Assembly: GCA_012932295.1 (NCBI GenBank)
Contig: JAAONU010000013.1
Coordinates: 3,208,603 to 3,272,602 of the forward strand
Origin: Cyclina sinensis
Taxonomy: Eukaryota; Mollusca; Bivalvia; Venerida; Veneridae
Length of the DNA: 64,000 bases
Direction of reading: 5' to 3'
Each line of letters opens with the position of its first letter. The first letter of the stretch is position 1. Made by a program: the position numbers and the translations under genes. Below the pieces are notes generated by a model. That model saw only the letters and a program-made list of their open reading frames with translations, did no database searches and was not told the DNA's origin. Positions 47,559 to 58,915 of the stretch are shown here, piece after piece.

Positions 47559-50500
47559 GACGATTATTGTACTGTAACATACGTTGAATATGCTCTATAT
47601 GTCATTTTTATGTCTATGGATGAAAATTTTGTATGTTTGTTATACATACATTTCCAGATCCAGACAATTCAGTTTAAATGAATCAAACTAAAACAGCTGT
47701 AATAGTGTAAGAACCTATTGCCGATCTGTGTGACACGATTTTTTAATTAATTATTTTATTTTTTATGTTCCCAGAGTTATTTTTGTATATCTTTGCCCTT
47801 TTCTGATTTTACAGTGAAGGTTGGTGAAATTATATTTCAATTCACGTTGAATTATGATAAAAATCATGCTAAGAAAAGGTCGTTCAACGGTGCTTTGAAC
47901 ACATCTAATCCTTATCTCAAAATACAATTATTACCCCTTTAATACATAGTCATTTTACATGTAGTATTCCTAGTATGTCTCTCACTAGAATCTTTAACCT
48001 TAATAGTTAGAAAATATTTGTACAACTTTTAGTTACCTGAAGTCTCCTAATTTTCTGTAGAAACTTTACACTGAAGTATTTTCCATTACGTTTTTAAAAT
48101 GTTTGTTTGACCATTATTGCATATTACAGTATTGCAGTATTATTTATAGTAGACGTGAGTAAAATGTAGTAGACTGTATCAGAGGAGAAATAAATCTACC
48201 ATTGTGTCACCTATTTTCTCCCCTTCCTTTCGAGATTAAGTTGAAGAAGGTCTCTGAATATAGAGAGGTTATTGTAGTACAGATTTATTTCTAACATCTT
48301 GTAATGCTTAACTTATTTACACAAAGATCTTATAAGTTAGAGAATAATTCAAGACCATCACAAACTGAACACTAAATTTCAAATACACATCAAAATCACT
48401 TCCTCATTAATGTACTTAGATCACTATCAGTTATTTAATAGTTTCAAAGTTGATTTGAATTTGATCAATGAAATCTTAAGGTATTAGAATACTAATAAAC
48501 ATTTTGTCAGCCCTCACTGTATTGAGCTTTTTTTTTTAAAGAAATATAATCGTAGGACAAAATATAGACCAAGTAAGGCAATTTTACCCTCGGAGTTTCA
48601 AGAAATGACTAATATTCACTTGAAACCTCATCCGACTAATGGGTTTATGAGGTACAGAGAAACACAATGACCATAAAAACAACTAACTTTTACTTGGTAT
48701 GTTATCATTCATATTTTGAATCCCTACTGACTGCTGACAAAAAGCAAACAAAATGAAAAGCCAAAAGTGAGAAGAAACAAAATAGGATTATAAACATCGC
48801 ACAAATTTTCTCCATCCATTTCATTATGGGGGATGTTATCAACGTTAACTTCGACATAAATCTTCGGGGCTTCAAATTAGCTACATTTATTTTTATCCGT
48901 GTACTATTCTGAACAAATAGTTTTGGAAAACTAAAATTAACTGAAATCACAGACACCCAATTTTCATCAATTTACCATGTTTAAAAGCTTTGTAACAATT
49001 GAAATACATTTAAAACGAAAGGAATTGAATTTAAATTCTATAAAAGTTACTGTTGTTAGAGCGAAACAATGTTAAACTGCCAAAAACTAGAGAAAAAAAT
49101 GGCTTGGGTAAGGCTCCAGCCCATTTCCTTTACGGTGAAATTTGTCTCAATCCTACACACAATAATGGAATTGAATACTCTTCAGAGTGGAGGTATAGTA
49201 TTAGGAATCTAATACCTTAGTGTAGAAACAAATTTAGTAGCAAACCGAGCGAGTTGTAGCGTCAAACTGTTTTTATATATTCAACTAACATAAATATTTC
49301 ATTCAAGAATAAGTGACAAATTTACATGTCTTTTATATTTACACTACACATTGACATTGATGCAAAAAGGTTCGAATCCAGTACTTTTTCATAGCGATGT
49401 TCTTTAGTAGAAAAAAAAAAACAAACAAAAAAAAACAATACCTTATTTAGGTGAATTATGAGATGAATTGAAAACGTTAACAAAATGACTGAAACCCCAG
49501 AAAACTGTAAAACACACCCCTAATGCAATCTGTACAAATCAAAAGCTGCCAGTGACGGAAAAAGTCTTCTACCTCCAACAACTGACCATATTGATATATG
49601 AAGAAAAAAATCATGAAATCAATCATTCGCAATTCATAAAAAAAATATACGGACAATGTTAAGCTAGTGAGAGCTTAACAAACTGCAGATCGGAAATAAA
49701 ATGATCATGCAAAAAATCGAAAGCTGGTTAGTTAAAGTAAATGTCGCAAGACTGAAACAAAAGCATCTACCGTTTATTATGGAACTTGGCAGACAATGAC
49801 ATTGACGAAGTATTTATTTGCAGATAGTTGTATACTGAAAGAAAAACACTTAATTTAACTAAAAATGCAGATAGTAAAATGTATATACATATTTGGTATA
49901 TATTTTACTGCCTTATTAGATGCCTCCAAATAAATCTGTTAGCAATAAATCTTTGGGAAAAAACGTAAGTAAAACTCCTTTATAAAAAACCTGTACTTCT
50001 ATGATGGGGTATAATTCATGTTTATAACACAGTCTAATTACATTATTTGCACAGATACTAAAACAAACTATATACAACTTGCAATCAAATATGCTCTGAA
50101 CATAGGTCATTTTGCAGATGAGTTTAGTTTTTTGTTGTGAAAATCATGAATATTATGTTCAACATTTATCAGATTTGTAGAACAGAAACAAAACACCTTT
50201 AGTCAGATATTCTAAATGAAATGAAAACTAATGAGATGCATCATATTCTCTATGTAAAAATGTTAAGCTATCGTCTATCTCTCACATACAAACACTTGAT
50301 TTTACAAGTAAGAATCCGAATTCGATACACTCAATTTCGTGTTAGTTGGTTCAGTCAAAAATTTAACATTCATATCCGTTAAATGGGCCTCATTTAAATG
50401 AAAGGATACACTAAGCTTTATTCAAATGAGTTGTTTAAACATTATTTTTGTCCTTATAAGAGGTGTCGTACTGAACCAGTTTCTTGTCTAGTCTTCATTG

Positions 50501-50576
50501 CATTCGTTTAGGAATTAAGAAGTTTGTCTTACCCTGCCGTTCTTGTCGATAGAGACACTGGCTCCTTCCTCATTAT
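47559..50576. other. Gene-poor AT-rich flank
   Basis: No recognisable coding sequence, RNA gene or element. A-rich runs occur near 49412-49440. Open frames here are short and without signature. Confidence 0.7.
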
Positions 50577-50946
50577 TTTTTTTGTCAGAATGATAAAATG
50601 ACTGCTTGTTTATGACTTACACAACATGACAAGAAATAAGTAATTTCTAAATAGTTCATTACTTTTGTAGTACATCTGTGGTCCATAGAGAACTTGAAGT
50701 CAGACTGAACTCCATCTGGGACTTTACTGATAGTTTTCTGGGTAAGATATTGAACCAAGGTCCCTGGTATCATTGCTATGCGACTGTTCATACAAAAAGT
50801 CTGTCTCTATTGAATATCTTGCACTTCCCTCCACAACATAAGCTTACTAACTCTTAGGGGAAAATCGGTCATTTATGCAACATAGACTACCAGCTCGAAG
50901 TACAACTCAAATAGTCTTAAAAATTGAATCTTCAATGGTTTTTCAA
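50577..50946. repeat. Copy of Prickle intron block 21520-21936
   Basis: Shares, in order, the motifs listed for 21520-21936, including TTGAACCAAGGTC and CCACAACATAAGC, with moderate divergence and small indels. It joins directly to the exon-derived block at 50945. Confidence 0.65.
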
Positions 50947-52982
50947 GAGTGGTAAATCACATCACCGTCATCATAGGACGTACCATCGAGGTCGTAGTTT
51001 TGAAGGTCGGGCAACTATACTGTGGTCAACTAATCAGTCCAATGAAGTTGAGAGAAAAAAAATCTAAAGAATGCAAACCAGAATATTTCTGATATATCTT
51101 CACTGTCGATGTATCGTTGTGTGGACTGGAATAAGGACTCGTGTAGCTCTTGTAGCACTTGCTCAAGCTGTAGTGACTCAGAAGATGACTGTAGTTATTA
51201 TTATGACAGTCCAAGTAAAGGGATCTATGGTTTGCTGGAAATAAATCTTCCACTCCAGGGCGGCCAATTCGCAGACACAAAGGGTGAAAAAATTGTACAT
51301 TTTATATTTAACTCTTGTACTCGTTTTAACAGTTCTGTGTTAAAAATCAACAAATTTACGTATTTTGCATTATTTAGTTACTTGCACTGATTTGATAATA
51401 AGTGTGTTCATTAAATTAAAACCGCCTTATCTTACAATCATCTGTTTCAAATTAAAGTTGATTGTTTCTTACTTCATCACAAAAAATGCATGTTAGATTT
51501 GAGGAATTTGGATTTTTGTCAATTCTTTTGTAGTAAGTCATTTTCATTTTGTGACATGAATCGTCGACAACGTTTAGGTTCAGGCATAGTTTCATGTTTA
51601 TATACCATCAAGTTAAGTAGTTTTTAGGTTGCCAAATTGTTTCACACTTCTGTTATAGAAAAAAAGTCATTTCACACATCTATTAAACTAACCAAGACTT
51701 TTTTCAGACGAAATTGCTCAGCAGAAATATTTCTCAATTTCCCTTTCTAATTTTAAAATGTTCCCTCTAGCTGGGTTTTTGTTCCTGTCATGTTTAACTT
51801 TGTAAAACATTTTTATCTTTTTAAAATTGATCACAACTGACATGTAGTCTATGTAACTTTTATTTGAAAGACAATCTTGTTTTATATAAATAGTAAGTTT
51901 CTTGTAGTTTTTACAAAGTTAATTCATTCTTATGAACATTTGAAGTTATTAACATGTAGGCAGCCCTAAATTCTGATGCATTTTCATTAGCTACAATTTA
52001 ATGTACATCCATGACTGACCAATAAAGAGTTTCAGATTTTAGAAGAGTTGGCGGCGTGGAAAGTAACACAGCTAAACATACAGGTCTATGAGCCTTATTG
52101 TTGTTTTCTGAAATTCGTTTCCAAAGCATCTAAAATAAACATACATTGAAAAACAGTTCATGATCATACCTTTATGGCTTATGACTCGGATCTGTTTTAC
52201 ACATTTCTGAAAGAAGAAAAAATATTTTGAAAAAGTCCAAAACAAATCCTCATAATGTGCATTTAAAACGATTCAATCCCTTGGTTCATAATACACGTCA
52301 TAGTTGGACAGAAGTACTACAACTGCGTTATGTCAGAACTGTAAATGTGTCACGGTCACAGTTATGTGGTAGGGTTAATTCCTCCTTGTTTAAAAGTCAC
52401 TGTCAAATAGGCATGTCCTGAAAACTGCTATACTATTATGACAAACCTTATGAATTAGTAGGGCAGTTAGAGGCTCAGACACATAAAAGACACAGCAGTT
52501 TCATAAAGAAATTTTCCTCTGTACGTGTAAACAAAGGCACATCTTTCCTTTGCTGTATGATGTATCTGATATACCTATAATAAGAAATGTTTGGATTTGC
52601 AAAACTTTAAAATTAACGTTGGTCTAAACTGGCCCAAGTAACTTAAGTAACCTCTGTTTCAGTTAAGAAAATGACTTTTACTGCTACCACGTATTTTCAT
52701 GAACTTCTTTGACAGTTGTGCCTCAGATGGTGAAAATCACGTTACACTTCCGATTATTTTTAATAATAAATCAAGTAGATACTGCTGGTCAATTTTCTCT
52801 CTGAATGGTGGCAAATGTTATAATACTAATAAATAATCAAAACTGTATTGTAGTATTGTTTATCCTGTCATAGGGTATATGTATCATTTGTATTATTTTA
52901 TGAATGCAATATTAAAATTGAAAAAAAGCATCAATTTTGTGTATTTTGTATTTATTCTGTTAGGAGAAAAATATTTATCCTC
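50945..52982 (+). pseudogene. Degenerate duplicate of the 3' end of Prickle exon D plus 3' flank
   Basis: AGAGTGGTAAATCACATCAC at its start matches exon D from about 29411, and similarity continues in order through the coding tail ([22 protein letters not shown]) and the 3' flank to about 32204. The copy is about 2.0 kb against 2.8 kb in the source because of deletions. Frameshifts near 51055-51065 and loss of the terminal CaaX codons show it cannot make the Prickle tail. PET and LIM sequence is absent. There is no poly-A at its end and an intron-derived block is attached, so it is a DNA-level duplicate rather than a retrocopy. Confidence 0.9.
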
Positions 52983-53159
52983 AAATATCTGTAAAGTTTT
53001 GATTTACTTTTTCAATATATAAACCTAATTATATAAGGTACACAAAATAATACTACACATCGAATAATATAAGATTTATTTTCTTGATTTTTTAAAAATT
53101 TGATTAAATGTTGAATGCACGCTCAACCATCTGAACAAATATCCGGATTCCGGTTCCTT

Positions 53160-54120
53160 GTTCTAAACAAGGACGATTCTGTCTACTTCTGTCGACTTGA
53201 TTTTATCTACTGACTTCTGTCGGCTTGATTCTGTTTGCTTATTTCTGTCGGCTTGATTCTGTCAACTTGCTTCTTTCGACTTGATTCTGTCTATTTGTTT
53301 CTGTCAACTTGATTCTGTTTAGTTGCTTCAGTCAACTTGATTCTGTCTACTTAGTTATGCTGACTTTATTCTTGCTACTTGGTTTTGTTGACTTGATTCT
53401 GTCGACATGATTTTGTTTTCTTTGTGCTGTCTACTTGGTTCTCTCTGCTTGCTTCAGCCATCTTGATTTTGTCTACTCTGTTCTGTTGAGTTTGATTCTG
53501 TCTACTTGCTTCTGTTGACTTGCTTCTGTCGACATGATTCTGTCTTCTTGATGATGTCGTCTTGGTTCTGTCTACTTGGTTCTGTTGACTTGATTCTGTC
53601 TACTTGGTTCTGTTGACTTGATTCTGTCTGCTTGGCTCTGTTGACTTGATTCTGTGTACTTTGCACTGTTGACTTGATTCTGTCTTCTTGGTGCTGTCTA
53701 TTTGGTTCTGTTGACTTGATTCTGTCTACTTGGTTCTGTTGACTTGATTCTGTGTACTTGGCACTGTTGACTTGATTCTGTGTACTTGGTTCTGTTGACT
53801 TGATTCTGTGTACTTGGTTCTGTCGACTTGATTCTGTGTACTTGGTTCTGTTGACTTGATTGTCTGCTTGGCTCTGTTGACTTGATTCTGTGTACTTGGC
53901 TCTGTTGACTTGATTCTGTGTTCTTGGTGCTGTCTATTTGGTTATGTTGACTTGATTCTTAACGACTTAATTATTTAATTCTGTCGACTTGCTTCTGTCT
54001 TCTTTGTCCTGTTGACACGATTATGTCGAATTTGTTTTGTCGACTTAATCCTGTCGACATGGCTCTGTCGAATGATTTTGTCGACTTGATTTCATCGACT
54101 TAATTACGTCGACTTGATTT
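53160..54120. repeat. 14/28-bp minisatellite (TTGATTCTGTCTAC family)
   Basis: Roughly 65-70 copies of a 14-bp unit TTGRTTCTGTYKAC; in the middle, units alternate TTGATTCTGTCTAC and TTGGTTCTGTTGAC, giving a 28-bp higher-order period. Edges (53160-53350 and 53950-54120) are more diverged, as expected if the middle was homogenised most recently. Confidence 0.93.
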
Positions 54121-55835
54121 TTTTCGCTTACCAAATAAACTTTCACATTTCTGAGGTTTAGGCTCAAGAAAAACATTTTAAAAAATATTTTCAAACTAAA
54201 TTTGTCAATTTTGAAAGTGGTGCATCGCATTTGTGACTTTTAACATGAAGATATTTCAAAATAAACTCATTTCTTACATATAACCTAAATTTTAATAACA
54301 TTTTTCAAACAGAACAAAGCCTACTTGTAGCATTAACTAATCAAACACTTTAGATATTATTTCTATAAACTCACGGCTACAAAACGCGCACCTCAACTCA
54401 CCATCACGTGAGGTACGAGTATTCCGGGGGCTTGGGTGCACCAAGAAAAACAACGATTCGAATGTAGATGATGTTTTTCTTTTATGGTTTTAAGAAGACT
54501 AGTGTAGCCACAAAACCCATAGTTCGACCTTGATAAGAATTGACTTCCAATGTGCAAAGTCACATCCTCTGAACTGCTGGAATGGTCGCATTTTTTTCTT
54601 TCTCCCTTGGAGCTGATGTATGTAGTGGCAAGGTGACAAAAAAGACATTCGTTTTTTTCTTCGATTTTCTTTTTCATGGAAAAAGTGTTATAAAGTTAAA
54701 TTCAAATTAATATCATTTTTTTCAAAATATCTAAGCACTTTTAATCCCCGCTAATAAACATTGTTATATTAGAGAAGTTTACACGCTGTTTGAACACGCA
54801 CTGTGTATAGGTAAGCTATCGAGACGGGTCATAAGCTGCAGTGTCATTGACTGAGATATAAATAAAATAGTGGGAATTCCAGGTTATATAGAAGACAGAA
54901 ATGAATGCGTTGTCTTCAGATCTAACCGTAGGGATATCGTGAACTTCAGTCAGATTGGATCAATTTTTGATCGTCTTCAACCATTTTTGCCTGACAGCCA
55001 TCAACCATTTTTGGCTGGTTGATCGTTTTCTACCATTTCAACCACTTTTGGGCAGTGGTTTGGTGTTTTCATATAAATACGGCGAAATCAGCCGTTTAAG
55101 TCAGGGCGTCGGTTAGTCTCACTATTTCGCCTCCGAAGGTGACCCCATTTTATAGGCTGATATTTTATAGTTGTTCACCTTCTAAAAGGTTGAACAACTA
55201 AAAAATATCAGATCAATATATTATAAATAAGCTCAAAATGATGATGATGTGTAAGTCAGTCTAGTCTTGTCTTTCTTTCAAGCAGCGTCTGTTACACTGT
55301 TGGACATTTAAGTCAGGAATTTACAAGTGTTAGAAATTTTAACAAGTTTCCTCTGCAATTTTGCGCCATTAATTTCAGTAAGCAAGATTCTTTTTAGAAA
55401 GACAATTTATTTACAAGATCTTCATTTTACAATATATTTAATATTTACTGACTCCTAACATTATTGGCGGCGCCGAGAACGGCGACGCCTATATTTGGAT
55501 ACTGTTTCATTTTGTACCATGCGCTGACGTTATCAATTTGGGAGTATCTTGGATCATTATCAATGTAAAAAAATCCGATTATTCTGTACATCACTTAAAA
55601 TATGTCACTTCATAAATCGTATTTATTAATTTTAAAAATAAATTGTTCCAAATCAGGTAAGTTTGCATTTTTAATTAAAAGTTTTTGATGCAAAAATTAC
55701 GGATTTAATGACTTTCCCCAAAACAAATCAGAGCGCTGCAAGTACTTGTGTATTCACTGCATGTATCTAACAATGTGTTGCTAGTTAATCTGAAATGCAA
55801 ATCTTTGTTAATTCTTTCAACTATAGCTATATAAA
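54121..55835. other. Intergenic, no gene recognised
   Basis: AT-rich. Short CCATTTTTG repeats occur near 54980-55045 with a small hairpin ATCAACCA/TGGTTGAT (55000-55023). The stronger hairpin at 55157-55211 is listed separately. Confidence 0.65.
55157..55211. other. Long near-perfect hairpin (about 25-bp stem)
   Basis: CTGATATTTTATAGTTGTTC and CCTT pair with the right arm ending AATATCAG, with one mismatch and one bulge, around a loop of 4-5 nt. It could be a palindromic mini-element end or a hairpin RNA; the tiny loop is not typical of microRNA precursors. Confidence 0.7.
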
Positions 55836-56030
55836 GAAAAGTGAAGCCGAGTGGATAAAAGGTCGGACTTGTAATCTAAGGATCGCTAGTCAAGACACGA
55901 GTTCGAACCCCGTCAGCGGCCGTGTCGGCATCGGTTATTTCCTTCAGCAAGAAACTTTATTCTCATTACTTAGTACTGGTTGGTTCCAGAGACGGATTTG
56001 AGACTGATTCTTTTAGCAAAAAGCTTTCGT
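55836..56030 (+). mobile_element. tRNA-derived SINE (Ser/Leu-like head)
   Basis: Head GAAGCCGAGTGGATAAAAGG and GAGTTCGAACCCCGTC give A- and B-box-like promoter motifs spaced as in a long-variable-arm tRNA, but the acceptor stem does not pair, so it is not a working tRNA gene. The body GGTTATTTCCTTCAGCAAGA and ACTTAGTACTGGTTGGTTCC follows, like tRNA-headed SINEs of bivalves. Ends are approximate and no target duplication is clear. Confidence 0.7.
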
Positions 56031-57659
56031 CACAATGGAAATAAAACTGATTTGTATAAACTATCTTGAAAATAGAAAATGTACAAAATCTGTCGTTTTA
56101 ATGCAATGATAAAGATATGAGTCTGTCTTTGTGAATACAGACACAAGGATGAACATTCTTACTTTGCTGGAGTCACTTCAGTCGTTATAGTTACAAAAAA
56201 ACATATCTGTTCACTACGCCACTAAACCGTTAAACCATGAATATGATAGAGTACCAGTTGTACTTCGGTTGTTATCTAGTGCAGACAAATTCCAAAATAT
56301 TTGAAATGATGTAATACCATACTGTGAAATGTGGAATTCGAACAAAGACATTACATGTAAGGTTTTATTTTTTGGATGTCGATAACATAGGAATTGTTAT
56401 TTCAAAATCGAGCCGAGGACACACCTTCAGAGACAAGTATCTTGGTATATTTTTCACCAAATCTGGGAATATTATGCATACAAGAAAATATTTAGCAGTA
56501 AAGCCCTTCATCTATTATAGGAGAATGTGTACTCCATAGTTGATTACCTATCGGAAGCACTGTCAGGTCGGCAGCTCTCTTTGTTCCAATTTCAGAAATA
56601 CACTCACACTGTATTACTATCAGTTTGTTGTCGGCACGACAGAAGTGTTATTTTTGATTTCAAAGAACTTTTATGATCAGTAGATCTCGGCCTTACCTCA
56701 TCATTACTGAGATATAGCCCATGAAAGGGGCAAAACAGGCATATTTTGTATGTCAGCATGATAGAAGTTTCATTTTTGATTGGATTTGAACCAAACTTGC
56801 ACAGAACAAGTATCACTAGTAGATCTTGGTTCATGTTTTGAAATTGGCAATACTCATGAAATGTGATTTAAGTGATTAAAAAGGATTTCCATGACAGTCA
56901 AATTTAGGTCTGGAATGTAGAGCTCTATCCAACATATATTTTACCAATGTGTTATTTACGGGAAATAAAACTGCTTTTCTTATTTGACTCGAGTCCACGA
57001 TATATTCACAAGGATTACCAAAAAAAAAAAAACCTTTTTAACGAAATTAACATAGCGTAACATTTTTCGACGCACCGACATAAAATATTTGTAGCTTATA
57101 TAGGAAACATGAAAAGCACATTTCAATACTGTTTGTTTTATACTCTCAAATTCGTTAAAATGAAATAATTTATCGTGCCGATAATTTACTCGCTAAGTGA
57201 CAATTAAAATCACTGAAGTGCAAGTTTAGTCAAGTCCGATGATTTCATTAAATTAATAAAATCAACAAAATAAGTTTCCTACCATTACCGTACCAAATAG
57301 TGACAATATCGCGATTTGGAAAGTTGAAATCAACAAACAATCGTTGACACGCGTTTTCACTTGAAGTACCTAATAATGACAATTAACATCCTAATTAAAT
57401 TGTGATTTGAAAGTTGCAATCAACAAATCATCGTTGAAACGCATAATTAGTCCGATCAGTTTTTACCTCGAAGTCGCCGGAACTGATTAGTAATCTATAA
57501 ATGTTTACACTTCGACTTATCGAAAAAATACGCTCGACATAGCCGAAGTTATTATGTGTCGAATTCGACTGAACAGGAGTTAGATAATATAAAGAAGGTT
57601 TATTGACTGGACCTGAAAATTAATCGACTCACCGGAAATTTGACTTAAGCGACTTTGAC
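56031..57659. other. Intergenic, with an old tandem pair
   Basis: No gene. About 57310-57355 and 57401-57450 are imperfect copies (GATTTGRAAGTTGMAATCAA, then ATCGTTGAMACGC). Several TCGAC and TCGAATTCGAC words occur near 57500-57570. Confidence 0.6.
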
Positions 57660-58559
57660 ATACCGTGTGGGGATTGTATATGGTATGTAGGTAACTTCCA
57701 AGTGCCTCTATCATTGGACAGGATTTTGCGATCACTGGGGTCAATGTCAAGGACACTGAGGCTAAAAATATATTTTTCTGCTTTAACTTATAGAACCTTC
57801 ATTTTTTACCAATATCTTAAATATTTGATATGTAGGTTTTGTACATGGACATCCACCCTTAGGTTGGGTTTGATGTCGCCAGGTCAATGTCTAGGTCACC
57901 GAGGCAAGAAATTGATTTTTCTACTTTACCTTATAGAGCCTTGACCAATATCTTTGATAATTGGTATGTAAGTTCTTGCATGGACCACTACTCTGATGTC
58001 ACTCGGTCAAGGTCAAGGTCACCGAGACTAAAAATAGATTTTTCTACTTTCTGTGATAGGCACCTCCATGAATCTCTACCATACATTAGGGTCAAGGTCA
58101 GTCACCAAGTAAAAAGAAAAATAGATTTTTTACTTTTCACTATGGACTTTTCATTTACTGACCAATATCTTAGATATTTGGTATGTAGGTACCTTTTATT
58201 GACCTCTACTACTTGGTGAGGTTGAAGGTGGCTGGGTTAAGGTCAATGCTACGAAAGTACACAATAAAATACAGACCATATGACTGTAATATGTAGTACT
58301 TTTCAAAATTGAAAATTCAGTCAAAAGCTAAACAACTGGTCCAATTTTCCAAAGATTCCTTCAGAGATCCTTAACAAAATACTTTCAATTACACAATATT
58401 GCCCCCAGTAGACAGCGCTGGTTTGATACCTGTATACATAGAGTTGATTATCTTTCAAACCTCCTGCCCAATTACAAAACATATTACCAAATCTAATATT
58501 ACGAAACTTAAGCAACTGAACTCAGGTGAGCGATTTAGGGCCATCATGGCCCTCTTGTT
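57660..58559 (+). mobile_element. Helentron-like element, 5'-truncated (copy 3)
   Basis: Lacks the 5' hairpin and GTCC tract. Holds several diverged copies of the distal monomer seen in copy 2 (TATAGAGCCTT, CCAATATCTTNGATATTTGG, GGTATGTAGGT, GGTCAAGGTCACCGAG). It ends with CAGGTGAGC (58523-58531), hairpin AGGGCCATCATGGCCCT (58537-58553) and CTTGTT, identical to the other two copies. Confidence 0.75.
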
Positions 58560-58699
58560 AAGATTTTATTCGTGTTGTATATCTAACCGAATGTCGGCCA
58601 GGCTTAACATTCAGACCAACATTTAAATAAACTCGACATACAAAAACAGAAAAATGATTAAAAAAAAACGAATCCAAAACTAAGCCAGTTCGACATTCT

Positions 58700-58727
58700 G
58701 TTCGACATTCAAAAAAGAATGTCGAAC
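58700..58727. other. Perfect 11-bp hairpin GTTCGACATTC
   Basis: GTTCGACATTC, AAAAAA, then the exact complement. The same CGACATTC word builds the foldback arrays at 34735-36165, so this may be a remnant of a related element end. Confidence 0.6.
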
Positions 58728-58915
58728 AACTAAATGTTGACTGCTGATCTCCGGGCCATCTTCATGCACAACAATTGAAAACGAAATGTTTGACTGTGAG
58801 ATAATCGATGTGATAAACATGTCAAGAATTGCTGTATTTATTGTGTTAGCCGCAAAATTGTATATATAAATATTAGTATAAATTGGTCCATCTTTTTTCT
58901 GTGTCAAATAATATA

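Noticed and set aside
50945..52982. Processed retrocopy of Prickle mRNA
   Set aside because: No poly-A tract at the end, similarity continues past the likely polyadenylation site, and an intron-derived block is attached.
50945..52982. Second functional Prickle gene
   Set aside because: No PET or LIM sequence, frameshifts in the tail and no CaaX codons.
53160..54120. CRISPR-like array
   Set aside because: Units are contiguous with no unique spacers, and the genome is eukaryotic; it is a minisatellite.
55838..55920. Functional tRNA gene
   Set aside because: A- and B-box motifs are present but the acceptor stem does not pair, and a SINE body follows directly.
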